Below are positions 9,776 to 19,540 of a DNA stretch of 64,000 bases, piece by piece. This DNA comes from Prado023 sp963788325. GTDB taxonomy: Bacteria; Actinomycetota; Actinomycetes; S36-B12; CAIYMF01. Each line of letters opens with the position of its first letter. The stretch's first letter is position 1. The translations under genes and the position numbers were made by a program. The stretch is from the NCBI GenBank assembly GCA_963788325.1, contig CAWBGJ010000009.1, positions 62,001-126,000 of the forward strand, written 5' to 3'. Under the pieces are notes generated by a model. That model ran no database searches, was not told the origin of the DNA, and saw nothing but the letters and a program-made list of their open reading frames with translations.

Positions 9776-11491
9776 TCGAGATCCCGCCGCCCGCGCCCGG
9801 ACTGCCCGAGCCGCCGCTGCTGGGCCGGATCCGTCGTGGCGTGATCGGCGACGACCAGGTCATGGAGGGCCCCTATGGCCGGCGCCGGGTCACCTACGCC
9901 GATTACACGGCCAGCGGCCGCGCCCTGGACTTCCTCGAGGACGTGATCCGCGACGAGGTGCTGCCCCGCTACGCCAACACGCACACCGAGTCCAGCGGCA
10001 CCGGCCTGCAGACCACCCGGCTGCGCGAGGATGCCCGGCGGATCATCCGCGAATGCGTCCACGGTGACGACTCGACCGCCGTGATCTTCACCGGGTCCGG
10101 CAGCACGGGAGCCATCAACAAGCTCATCGGGATCCTGAACCTGCGCATCCCCGCCGACCTCGACGACCGCTACGGTTTCAGCGCCCAGATCCCTACCGAG
10201 GCGCGCCCGGTGGTGTTCATCGGCCCGTTCGAGCACCACAGCAACGAGCTGCCCTGGCGGGAGTCGATCGCCGATGTGGTGCTGATCCCGGAGAGCCCCG
10301 ACGGCCACATCGATGCCGATCGGCTTGCCGACGAGCTGGTGCGCCATGCCGACCGTCCGCTGAAGATCGGCTCGTTCAGCGCGGCGTCGAACGTGACCGG
10401 GATCCTGTCGGACACCGTTGGGATCACGCGGTTGCTGCACGCGCACGGCGCACTGGCCTTCTGGGACTACGCCGCCGGCGGGCCCTATATCGACATCGAC
10501 ATGGCGCCCGACGGCGACCCGGCCGCGGCCAAGGACGCCGTGGTCCTCTCCCCGCACAAGTTCATCGGCGGACCGGGCACGCCCGGCCTGCTGATCATGC
10601 GCCGGGCGCTGATGACCAACCGGGTGCCCGACGTCGTCGGCGGCGGGACGGTGGCCTACGTGAGCCCCTCGGAGCATCGCTACCTCACCGATCCCGAGCA
10701 CCGGGAGGAGGGCGGCACGCCGGCGATCGTCGAGTCGATCCGCGCCGGGCTGGTGTTCGACCTCAAGCGGTCGGTGGGCACCGACGTGATCCGCGCCCGC
10801 GAGGAGGACTTGGTCGCGCCGGGCAGTGGCCACGTGGTCGGCCAACCCGTCGATCGGGGTGCTGGGCAGCATCACCGCCGACCGGCTGTCGATCGTGTCG
10901 TTCACAGTCCGCGCGCCCAGTGGGGCCTACCTGCACCACAACGCCGTCGTGGCGATGCTCAACGACCTCTTCGGCATCCAGGCCCGCGGCGGCTGCTCCT
11001 GCGCGGGGCCCTACGGGCACCGGCTGCTGGGCATCGACCTGGACCGCTCGGCGGCCTACGAGTCGCAGATCACCGTGGGCTGCGAGGGGATCAAGCCGGG
11101 CTGGGTGCGACTGAACTTCAACTACTTCATCTCCGAGGAGGTCTTCAGCTATCTGGTGCGCGCCGTGGACCTGCTCGCCCGGTACGGATGGGCGCTGCTG
11201 GAGGACTACCGCTTCGAGATCACCAGCGGCCTGTGGCGCCACCGCCTCGGTCCGGTCGAGCCGCCGCTGCGCCTGGCCGACCTGCACTACGACCCGGCCA
11301 CCGGCGAGCTGCTGCGCCCGCACCACGACGACCGAGCGGGCGAGGACGCCCTGGCCGAGCACCTGGTGGACGCCCGGGATGTGCTGGCTGCAGCGGTCGC
11401 GCGGGCCAAGGGCCCGGCAGCGCAGCTGTCCGCGGAACTCGAGCACCTGCAGTGGTTCGACCTGCCCGCGGCGTGCCTGCGCCCCCTGTGA
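9772..11491 (+). CDS. Class V aminotransferase / cysteine-desulfurase-like PLP enzyme (one frameshift)
   Basis: The protein is about 573 residues, much longer than a standard SufS (about 410). The PLP-binding lysine is in VVLSPHKFIGGPGTPGLL. Other fold markers are VTYADYTASGRALDF, ANTHTESSGTGLQTTRLRED, FTGSGSTGAINKLIG, EHHSNELPWRES and GSFSAASNVTGIL. A cysteine loop RGGCSCAGPYGH lies after the single frame break near 10815, where a desulfurase-type catalytic Cys would be expected. The likely chemistry is desulfuration or transamination of an amino acid; the substrate is unknown. Translation is coupled to DUF2017 by an ATGA overlap. It is convergent with the GH18 gene, with no gap between them. 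Confidence 0.8.
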
Positions 11492-13072
11492 TCAGCGCGG
11501 GGTCAACGTGAACGTCGCGGAGCGCCCGCGGGGCATTGAGCCCTTCTTCTTGGTGATCACCCGATAGGTCCGCGACACCGAGTCCTTGGGCCAGCGGAAC
11601 GTGAAGGTCACCTTGCCCTTGGAGGTGGTCCTCTTCTTGGCCATCGTCTTCCACGAGCCGCGCACCAGCATCTGGCGCTTGACCGTGACTCTTCTTCTTG
11701 CGCGGGCTGACCTTGACCTTGAACGTGACCTTGGTCCCCGGTCGCGGCGTGGTCGTGGACGGCGTCACCCGCACCACGGTGCTGGCTGCAGGCGGCTTCG
11801 GTGTGGCACTGGCAGTGGGCGTCGGTGTCGGTGTCGCGCCGGGGAGTGCCGGCGGGGCCCACGCCTTGCCCTGGGCGTAGGCGCGCATCGCCGCCCACGA
11901 GCTGGCATCGACGCCACCGAGATGCCAGACCGCGACCCCCGCGAGCTTGTACTGGGCCACCAGCGGCAGTCGGGCGTGGACGCCGCGCGCGTCGACCCAC
12001 CAGGCCTCGTGGTCCACGACACACGAGGTGGCCCGGCCCTTGCTGTCCTTGCCGGAGTACTTCTTGGCGAACGTTGCGACCATCTCACCGCTCGGGGCGT
12101 CGAAGCGCATCGCCGGCGTCCGGCCCGCGGTGTCGCGCAGGTAGGCCAGGGCGGTGGCGGTGGTGAAGCTCTTGGTCGAGGGAGGCGCACCCGCCGGGCA
12201 GGTGCCGCTGATGGACAAGGCGCCACTGGGCGTGCGCGCCGTCCAGAGCCGCCCGTAGGCCGGTACCCCCATCCGCAGCTTCGCGGCGGGAAAGGCGGTC
12301 ACCGCGTAGTCCAGGGTGCGGCGCAGGAACGACAGCGGCGCGATCGGCCCCGGCCGGGACACCGAGTAGTCGTAGGTCATGATCCGCAGCGAGTCGACCG
12401 ACCCGGCCACGCCCGCGTAGTCATAGACCCAGTAGCCACTGGTGGAGTTGCGCGCACCGTTGTACATCGGCGGCACGGCCAGGGCCAGCCGCTTGCCCTT
12501 GGCGCGCAGGCCCGCGCCCAGCTCCTTGACGAAGGCCACCCACGCCGGGCGGGTCGTGGCCCAGGTGGAGGAGCCATCGGAGAAGGCGAAGCTTCTCGTA
12601 GTCCAGCTCGATGCCGTCGAAGCCGTTGCCGACCACGAGGTCGACGAGCTGCTTGACGTGTGCGCTGCGCGCCTTCGTGGACTTCAGGATGGCGGCCATC
12701 GCACGCGCCGCCGACCCGTCGGCGATCGACGGGATGATCTCGACCTTGCGGGCGCGCATGCTGGCCACGACAGCCGCCGAGGTCGCGGCGCTGGCCGGGG
12801 AGGTCAGGGTCACGGCGCCATTGGCGGCCTTCGCGGTGAACCAGAAGGGAGACGCCTCCCGCATGAGGTCCGCGTTGCCCTCGACCGCGGGCAGGGCGGT
12901 GGAGGTGGCCCAGCTCGGCAGCCATCCGGTGACCAGCGAGTCGCCGGCCGACTGCAGCTGCAGCCTGCGCCGGGATACCGCCTGGGCCCGTGGCCATCAT
13001 GGCCGTGGCCAGCGCCACGACCCCCATGGCCCGCCGTACAGCGCGCCCGAAGCCGCGCTCCTGCCTGGACAC
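11492..13072 (-). CDS. Secreted glycoside hydrolase family 18-type protein (frameshifted)
   Basis: GTG at 13072 (GGGAGG upstream) starts a signal-peptide-like N-terminus with basic residues and VVALATAMMATG. After a break near 12975 the mature part continues with DSLVTGWLPSWATSTALP. The GH18 catalytic motif DxxDxDxE is present as GFDGIELDYEKL. A break near 12593 is followed by KRLALAVPPMYNGARNSTSG, SLRIMTYDYSVSRPGPIAPL and LRMGVPAYGRLW. The arrangement resembles YaaH-like (spore-germination-type) glucanohydrolases. A Pro/Thr linker (PTPTPTASATPKPP) leads to a basic Ig-like C-terminal domain, reached through a further break near 11692. A cell-wall glycan is the likely substrate. It ends next to the convergent aminotransferase gene. 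Confidence 0.75.
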
Positions 13073-13236
13073 CCGCGAACCTCCCGATCGTCGTGCTCCT
13101 CGCCCCGCGGCGATGATGCCACGGGGGGCACCCGGACAACGGCCACTGACAGCCCTCGAGAGCCGGTTTATCCGGCGGATGTGGACCGCTTAGGGCCCCG
13201 GCTCGGGCCGGTTCAGGTGACGCCGCGTGGGGCCTG

Positions 13237-13524
13237 CTACCGATCGTTTCCGCCACCGGCCCGAAGGCCCTGGTAGATCTTCAGGCAGTCGGGGCAGACG
13301 GGGAACTTCGAGGGGTCGCGACCGGGGACCCAGACCTTGCCGCACAGCGCCTTCACTGCCGATCCCATGACCGCGCTCTCGACGATCTTGTCCTTCTCGA
13401 CATAGTGCGCGAAGCGCTCGTGATCGCCCGAGCCATCGGCGTTCTCGGTCCGCTCCAGGACTGCGGTGCCTCCGGAGAGGTCAGGAGTGGCCAGGGGCTC
13501 GGTCTCGTTCGGCATGCGCGCCAT
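13237..13524 (-). CDS. DUF3039 family protein
   Basis: This 95-residue actinobacterial protein has the features HERFAHYVEKDKIVESAVMG, KALCGKVWVPGRDP and FPVCPDCLKIYQ. One His and three Cys residues are spaced like a small zinc-binding site. The function of the family is unknown. ATG at 13524 is followed by a second in-frame ATG three codons on. The upstream 360 bases are non-coding and shared with the WhiB-type gene. Confidence 0.8.
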   Translation of the reverse strand: MARMPNETEPLATPDLSGGTAVLERTENADGSGDHERFAHYVEKDKIVESAVMGSAVKALCGKVWVPGRDPSKFPVCPDCLKIYQGLRAGGGNDR

Positions 13525-13884
13525 CGTACGCCGCTACCTTGTGTCACCTCGTGGACGACTCTGCCCAGGGGACCTGGGGGACAGCCGGACAGTGACGGTG
13601 ACCGAACGTGAACACGTGCCTCGAAGTTGCGCTCGACATGCGGCAAATCAGCCGAGTCCACATCCACCCGTCCGACACGCAAAGTAGTTGATAGTCCATA
13701 TCTACCAATCGACAATCATACTTTCATTGGATAACATCAGCACTCACGGTCAGTAGCGTTGCGAACACCGCGCAGATACATCGTTCAGGCCTCGATCGTC
13801 ACCCCCACGTCGCCGCCAGGACAGCGAGTGCACAGCCGCCATCCGAGATCCAGGGCGGGCCGCAGGGCCCGGAACGGAGGAGCA
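13525..13884. other. Intergenic region with an AT-rich patch upstream of the WhiB gene
   Basis: This is the longest clearly non-coding gap on the left side. Bases 13680-13740 are strikingly AT-rich for this genome and hold the promoter listed separately. I see no RNA gene or repeat. The transcript from that promoter would have a 5' leader of about 140 bases before the WhiB start codon. Confidence 0.6.
13709..13737 (+). promoter_or_regulatory. Putative promoter of the WhiB-family gene
   Basis: TCGACA at 13709-13714 and TAACAT at 13732-13737 are spaced by 17 bases, the optimum for a sigma-70-type promoter. They lie in the AT-rich patch about 150 bases upstream of the start codon. Confidence 0.45.
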
Positions 13885-14256
13885 ATGCCGCAGCAGCCGC
13901 TTTCCCAGGTGCCGATGGATGCAACATGGGAGTGGCAGGAGGTGGGGGCCTGCAGGGGCGCGGACCAGGATCTCTTCTTCCACCCGCAGAATGAGCGTGG
14001 CCTTGCCCGCCTGCGGCGCGACCGGGCAGCCAAGGCGGTCTGCGCCCGCTGCGATGTGCGCGTCGAGTGCGCCGACTACGCGATCCGCGCTCGCGAGCCC
14101 TACGGCGTGTGGGGTGGCATGACCGAGGAGGAGCGCGAGCGGGTCTACGTGCGCATCGACCTCACCGACTTCCCCCGGCAGCGCGGCGAAGGGGCCGTCG
14201 CCGCCGCCGATGAGATCGCCCTGGCCGTCGCGCCGCTGTCGCTGGGCATCGCCTGA
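13885..14256 (+). CDS. WhiB-family [4Fe-4S] transcription regulator, WhiB3/WhiD-like
   Basis: The 123-residue protein has the four cluster cysteines in GACRGAD, VCARCDV and ECADYAI. The WhiB turn follows as YGVWGGMTEEERERV. WEWQEVGACRGADQDLFFHP and NERGLARLRRDRAAKA resemble WhiB3 of mycobacteria and WhiD of Streptomyces more than WhiB1 or WhiB2, from memory of these families. Such proteins bind SigA and act in redox-linked control or sporulation. GGAGGAG precedes ATG at 13885 with good spacing. It has its own upstream promoter and is convergent with argF. Confidence 0.85.
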   Translation: MPQQPLSQVPMDATWEWQEVGACRGADQDLFFHPQNERGLARLRRDRAAKAVCARCDVRVECADYAIRAREPYGVWGGMTEEERERVYVRIDLTDFPRQRGEGAVAAADEIALAVAPLSLGIA

Positions 14257-14288
14257 CGAGGCGGCTCGATCTCCCGCGATCGCGCAGC

Positions 14289-15295
14289 TCAACCGGCGAG
14301 CGTGGCCACCAGCAACGCCTTGATCGTGTGCATCCGGTTGTGCGCCTGGGCGAACACCACGCTGGCCGCTGACCGGAAGACCTCGTCGCTGACCTCGAGG
14401 CCGTCGGTCAGCCCGTAGCGCTGCGCGGCGTCCGACCCACGCCGTGGCTGGTGTCATGGAATGCGGGCAGGCAGTGCATGAACTGCGCGTCGGCCCGCCC
14501 GTGGCTGCCATCATCGCCGCATCGACGCGGTAGGGCGCGCAGCAGCGGCACCCGGGCGTCCCAGACCTCCGCGGGCTCGCCCATCGACACCCAAACGTCG
14601 GTGTGCACGAACTGCGCCCCGGCGACGCCCTGTCCGGGGTCCTCGGTCAGCAGGATCGAGGCGCCGCTGACCGCTGCCCGCTCACGGGCCATGGTCTGGA
14701 TCTCCGGGGCGGGCCAGAGCTCGCGGGGGGCCACGATCCGTACGTCGGACCCCATGATCGCGGCCATCATGAGCAGGCTGTTGCCCATGTTGTACCGAGC
14801 GTCGCCCACGTAGGCGAGGCTGATCTCCGACCAGGGCGCCCCACCGGACTGCTCGCGCATGGTGAGGAAGTCGGCCAGCATCTGGGTGGGGTGCCACAGG
14901 TCGGTCAGGCCGTTGTAGACCGGCACGTCGGCGCCTGCCGCCAGCTCCTCGACCGTGGCCTGCGCGGCACCGCGGAACTGGATGGCGTCGTACATCCCGG
15001 ACAGGACCGCGGCTGTGTCGGCCGGCGACTCCTTGTGCCCGAGCTGGGAGGAGACCGGGTCCAGGTAGGTCACGTGCGCGCCCTGGTGGAAGGCCGCCAC
15101 CTCGAAGGCCGCGCGGGTCCGGGTGGAGGTCTTCTCGAAGATCAGGGCGATGACCCGACCGGCCAGCACAGCGCGCTCGACGCCCGCCGCCCGGTCGGCC
15201 TTGAGCTGGGCGGCACGGGTGATCAGGGCGTCGAGCTCGTCGGCGCTGAAGTCCGCCTCGCGCAGCAGGTCGCGTCCCCGTAGGTCGATGTCCAT
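14289..15295 (-). CDS. argF: Ornithine carbamoyltransferase (frameshifted)
   Basis: ArgF forms citrulline from ornithine and carbamoyl phosphate. The carbamoyl-phosphate motif is FEKTSTRTRAAFEVAA near residue 55. GHKESPADTAAVLSGMYDAI, GLTDLWHPTQMLADFLTM and AYVGDARYNMGNSLLMMAA follow. The ornithine-loop motif is FMHCLPAFHD. Breaks near 14540, 14500 and 14440 affect the C-terminal third. The C-terminus reads VVFAQAHNRMHTIKALL with a stop at 14289-14291. The start at 15295 gives MDIDLRGRDLL. No other arg genes are adjacent. Confidence 0.9.
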
Positions 15296-15385
15296 GGCCC
15301 GAATCCTGCCATCCCGTGACGCGACCCCGCGCATGCGACTGGCCGGGGGCCGCGGTTGCGGGCTCCCGGCCAGTGGCCGTGCGGA

Positions 15386-17223
15386 TCAGGCCTTGGCGGC
15401 CGTCAGGTGCTCACGCAGCACCTCGAGCTGCGCGTACATCTCCGCCGGGACCGCATCGCCGAACTTGGCGAAGTACTCCTCGGTCAGGTCGCACTCCGCG
15501 AGCCAGCTCTCCGGGTCGACCTCGAACAGCTCGGTCATCTGCTCATCGGTCACGTCCAGGCCCTCGAGGTAGAGGGCGCCCGGCGCCGGGGCGATGCCGA
15601 TCGGGGTCTCGACGCCCTCGCCGGTCCCGTTGAACCGGTCGATGATCCACGACAGCACCCGGCTGTTCTCGCCGAAGCCCGGCCAGATGAACTTGCCGTC
15701 GGCGTCCTTGCGGAACCAGTTGACCTGGTAGACCTTGGGCAGCTTCTCAGGCGTGGTCGCGGCACCGACCTTGAGCCAGTGACCCCAGTAGTCGGCCATG
15801 TTGTAGCCACAGAACGGCAGCATCGCGAACGGGTCGCGGCGCAGCTGGCCCAGGCCACCGACGGCAGCGGCGGTCATCTCCGAGGAGACGGTGGCGCCGA
15901 TGAACACGCCGTGCTGCCAGTCGCGCGCCTCGTTGACCAGCGGCACGTTGGTCGCCCGGCGCGCCGCCGAACAGGATCGCGTCGATCGGCACGCCGGCCG
16001 GGTCCTCCCAGTTGTCGGCGATGATCGGGCACTGGGACGCCGGCGTGGTGAACCGGCTGTTCGGGTGGCTGGAGAGCTCCCCGGAGTCCGGCGTCCAGTC
16101 CTGGCCCTTCCAGTCGATCAGGTGCGCTGGTACCTCGTCGGTCATGCCCTCCCACCACACGTCGCCGTCGTCGGTCAGCGCGACGTTGGTGAAGATCGAG
16201 TTGCCCCACATGGTGCGCATCGCGTTGGCGTTGGTCTTCATCGAGGTGCCCGGGGCCACCCCGAAGAACCCGGCCTCCGGGTTGATCGCGTGCAGGCGAC
16301 CGTCGTCGCCGAAGCGCATCCAGCAGATGTCGTCGCCGACGGTCTCGACCTTCCAGCCCGGGACGCTCGGCTCGAGCATCGCGAGGTTGGTCTTGCCGCA
16401 GGCGCTCGGGAACGCCGCGGCCAGGTGGTTGACCTGCCCAGCCGGGCTGGTGAGCTTGAGGATCAGCATGTGCTCGGCCAGCCAGCCCTCGTCGCGGGCC
16501 ATCGCCGAGGCGATCCGCAGCGCGAAGCACTTCTTGCCCAGCAGCGCGTTGCCGCCGTAGCCCGGAGCCGTAGCTCCAGATCTCGCGAGTCTCCGGGAAG
16601 TGCACGATGTACTTGGTCTCGTTGCACGGCCAGGCGACGTCCTCGCGGGTGGCACCCTGAGCGTCGACCAGCGGGAAGCCCACGGAGTGCACGCACGGGA
16701 CGAAGTCACCGTCAGCACCGATCAGGTCCAGGGCGGGCTTGCCCATGCGGGTCATGATGCGCATGTTGAGCACGACGTAGGCAGAGTCGGTGATCTCGAC
16801 GCCCAGCTCCGGAGATCGGCGAACCCAGCGGGCCCATCGAGAACGGGATGACGTACATCGTGCGCCCGCGCATCGAGCCCTCGAACAGGCCCTTGAGCGT
16901 CGTCGCGCATGTCGACCGGGTCATGCCAGTTGTTGGTCGGTCCGGCGTCCCGCTCGTCCAGCGAGCAGATGTAGGTACGGTCCTCGACGCGCGCGACGTC
17001 CATCGGGTCCGAGCGCACGAGGAACGAGTTCGGGCCGCAGTGCCGGGTTCAACGCGATGAACGTGCCGTTGTCCACCTCGAGCTTGGAGAGGCGGTCCCA
17101 CTCCTCCTGGGAGCCGTCGCACCACTCGATGCGCTCGGGCTGGGCCAGGGTGGCGACCTGCTCGACCCACTCGAGCAGCTTCTTGTTCTGGGTGGGCGGG
17201 TTGTCGAGTCCGGCGAAAGTCAT
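15386..17223 (-). CDS. pckG: Phosphoenolpyruvate carboxykinase (GTP), frameshifted
   Basis: This enzyme interconverts oxaloacetate and phosphoenolpyruvate with GTP and controls gluconeogenesis. The kinase loop is AAFPSACGKTNLAMLEPSVP. GDDICWMRFGDDGRLHAINP, EAGFFGVAPGTSMKTNANAM and CPIIADNWEDPAGVPIDAIL are diagnostic. The C-terminus has FCGYNMADYWGHWLKVG and NWFRKDADGKFIWPGFGENS. At least five frame changes occur, near 17038, 16898, 16818, 16565 and 15962. The reconstructed length of about 612 residues is normal. ATG at 17223 begins MTFAGLDNPPTQNKKLLEWV. Confidence 0.92.
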
Positions 17224-17371
17224 GGGATGAGCACTCCATCGGTTCCATGCACGTCCCGGGCGGACGCACAGCCCTAGCCTGCCGTATGCGGATTTCGGCG
17301 CGACAGGAGGAGGTACCCAAAGGGCATGCCGATGGTCCCGAACTGCTGGGTCCAACGACTGGAACGCCCGT

Positions 17372-18823
17372 TCAGGCCCTCCAGTGGGGCATCGGACCCA
17401 GGGACGCCGACAGGACCGACTCGACCGTGGCACCCAGCGCCAGCAGCGAATCCTCACCTCGGGCGGGGACCACCATGCCCATCCCGACCGGCAGTGCGTC
17501 GACCAGTCCCAGGGGCAGCGTGAGCAGGGGCCAGCCCGCGATGGCCGGTGCGGCGGTCATCGCTCCCCCGATGAACCGGTCCCCACCGACCAGGTCGCTG
17601 GACCACGCGGGCCCGTACGCCGGGGCCACCAGCGCGTCCACGCCGCCGGCGAATCCGGCGTGCAGGCAGTCCAGTGCCCAGGCGAGGTTGCGGGCCCGCG
17701 CCGGCGCGTAGTCGTCCGAGGACCGTCCACCGCTGGCCACCGCGGCCGCGAGGTACTCCTGCCCGAAGTGCTCGAGCTCCTCCTTGGCGTGCGCCCGGTT
17801 GAAGGCCACCACCTCGGCGATGCTGCGCGGCCCGGTGCCGGGCCGATTGGCCAGGTATGCGTCGAGGTCGTCGGACATCTCGTGGACCAGCACGCTCACC
17901 TCGTCGACCCCGACACTGTCCTGCCATACCGGCAGGTCGACCGGCACGATCGCCATCCCGGCTGCGCGCAGGGCGCCCGTGGCACGCGCCAGCAGGGCGT
18001 CGGTCGGGTCATGGCCGCTGAGCCAGGCGCCGGGCACCCCGAGCACGAAGCGCCGCGACCCGAGCGACTCGGGCGGCGCCGCTGCGGGGGGCGCCCCCGT
18101 GAGGACGGCCAGCAGCGCGGTCACGTCGGCCATGCTGCGCGCCATCGGACCCGGGGAGTCCTGGCTGGCCGCAATCGGCGCGACCGCGTGGACCGGGACC
18201 GTGCCGACGGTCGGCTTGAACCCGACGACCCCGCACAGGGACGCGGGGCAGGTGATCGAGCCGTCCGTCTCGGTCCCGACGGCCAGGGGTGCGTACCCGG
18301 CGGCCAGCGCCGCGCCGCACCCCGACGACGAGCCGCCCGCCGACCGGCCGGCCTGCCAGGGGTTGTCGGTCAGGCCCCCCACTCCCGACCAGCCGCTCGT
18401 CGAGGACCGACCGCGCATGTTGGCCCACTCGGAGAGGTTGGCCGCGGCCAGGATCACCAGGCCGGCCTCCCGCAGCCGGGTGACCAGCGTCGCGTCGCGC
18501 TGGGCCGGAGCCCCGACCATGGCCAGCGAGCCGACAGTCGCAGGCAGGCCCAGTGCCTCGATGTTGTCCTTGATGATCACCGGCACCCCGTCCAGGGGCC
18601 CCAGACCCTGACCCGAGCGCCGCCGGGCGTCCGCCGCCTGCGCCTGCGCACGGGCGTCGGCGCTCACCGCCACGAGCGCGTGCAGTCGCGGCTCGAGAGC
18701 CTCGATCCGCGCCAGGAGGTGCTCGACCAGCGCCAGGCTGGTGAGCCTGCCGGCCGCCATCAGCTCGCCGGCCTCCAGGGCCCCGAGCTCGTGCAGCCGA
18801 CGACCGCCTGCCGGGTCGCTCAG
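17372..18823 (-). CDS. Amidase (amidase signature family)
   Basis: The amidase-signature catalytic triad can be read as Lys in GVPVIIKDNIEALGLP, cis-Ser and Ser in QAGRSAGGSSSGCGAALAAG, with ETDGSITCPASLCGVVGFKP following. The protein is about 480 residues with a family-typical C-terminal lobe. No gatB or gatC lies nearby, so a stand-alone amidase is more likely than GatA. The start is uncertain. The frame is open well upstream, but it overlaps the preceding monooxygenase gene. A CTG or a lost start at its stop codon (18823) would fit tight coupling. The C-terminus ends at 17372. Confidence 0.75.
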   Translation of the reverse strand: MSDPAGGRRLHELGALEAGELMAAGRLTSLALVEHLLARIEALEPRLHALVAVSADARAQAQAADARRRSGQGLGPLDGVPVIIKDNIEALGLPATVGSLAMVGAPAQRDATLVTRLREAGLVILAAANLSEWANMRGRSSTSGWSGVGGLTDNPWQAGRSAGGSSSGCGAALAAGYAPLAVGTETDGSITCPASLCGVVGFKPTVGTVPVHAVAPIAASQDSPGPMARSMADVTALLAVLTGAPPAAAPPESLGSRRFVLGVPGAWLSGHDPTDALLARATGALRAAGMAIVPVDLPVWQDSVGVDEVSVLVHEMSDDLDAYLANRPGTGPRSIAEVVAFNRAHAKEELEHFGQEYLAAAVASGGRSSDDYAPARARNLAWALDCLHAGFAGGVDALVAPAYGPAWSSDLVGGDRFIGGAMTAAPAIAGWPLLTLPLGLVDALPVGMGMVVPARGEDSLLALGATVESVLSASLGPMPHWRA

Positions 18824-19107
18824 AGCGGCGTCCAGTGCTCGACCTCCGGGGGCTGGGCGAAGAACGGCCCGATGATCTCCCGCCACTGCGTGAAGAGTTC
18901 CCCACCGCGGAAGCCCTGCGTGTGGTCGGCCAGCGTCGCCCACTCGATGGCGAGCAGGAACGTCGAGGGCCGTTCGATCCCCCGGTGCACGCGGATGCCC
19001 TGCCAGCCAGCAGCCTGGGCCAGCACCGCCTTGGCCGACTCGAGGGCCGCCAGGAACTCGTCCTCCTGACCCTCGACCACGCTGAGGGTGGCGGTCTCGA
19101 CGATCAC
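18820..19107 (-). CDS. Antibiotic biosynthesis monooxygenase (ABM) domain protein
   Basis: This 95-residue protein has a ferredoxin-like ABM fold. IVETATLSVVEGQEDEFLAA, then GWQGIRVHRGIERPSTFLLA, and a C-terminal FFAQPPEVEHWTPL are typical. Members act as small monooxygenases, heme-degrading enzymes or dimeric ligand-binding proteins; the substrate here is unknown. GGAGG precedes the GTG at 19107. It directly precedes and abuts the amidase gene. Confidence 0.8.
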   Translation of the reverse strand: MIVETATLSVVEGQEDEFLAALESAKAVLAQAAGWQGIRVHRGIERPSTFLLAIEWATLADHTQGFRGGELFTQWREIIGPFFAQPPEVEHWTPL

Positions 19108-19144
19108 GTGAGCCTCCGGACTCGGTCCCGCACTGGGCAGCTGG

Positions 19145-19435
19145 CTACTTCTGGGTCTTCTTCACGATCCATGAGGCGGTCGCGACCACCGGCACCGCGA
19201 AGATGAGCGCGCCCAGGGCGCCGCCCCAGTCGAACTTGTCCTCATCGCCGATGCCGAGCAGGCCGGTGAACACCCAGTACCCGAGCAGCGCGCTGATCAG
19301 GCCCAGTCCGAGCGAGATCCCCCACGACTTGGGGCCCGACATCTGGCTGAACGCATCACCGGGGGTGAGCATGCGTCCGATGACGCCCACGAACAACCCC
19401 AGGGCCAGCGCAGCGAGCACGGAGCCGATATCCAT
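19145..19435 (-). CDS. GlsB/YeaQ/YmgE-type small membrane protein
   Basis: The 96-residue protein has three hydrophobic segments: VLAALALGLFVGVIGRM, WGISLGLGLISALLGYW and ALIFAVPVVATASWIV. A basic C-terminal end KKTQK follows. The Gly-rich pattern and length match the transglycosylase-associated / GlsB-like stress protein family, whose biochemical role is unclear. GAGGAGG precedes ATG at 19435. Confidence 0.75.
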   Translation of the reverse strand: MDIGSVLAALALGLFVGVIGRMLTPGDAFSQMSGPKSWGISLGLGLISALLGYWVFTGLLGIGDEDKFDWGGALGALIFAVPVVATASWIVKKTQK

Positions 19436-19540
19436 TGCAACCTCCTCAGCGTCTCAGCTCTCCGGCCGATCGGGGTCGAGTATGCCCACAACGACGGGCA
19501 GTCCGCACCACGGCACGAACGCAGGCCAGCTGTGTCGCGC

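Noticed and set aside
13575..13740. AT-rich patch considered as a foreign insertion or att site.
   Set aside because: It is short, has no integrase or direct repeats, and is explained by the WhiB promoter.
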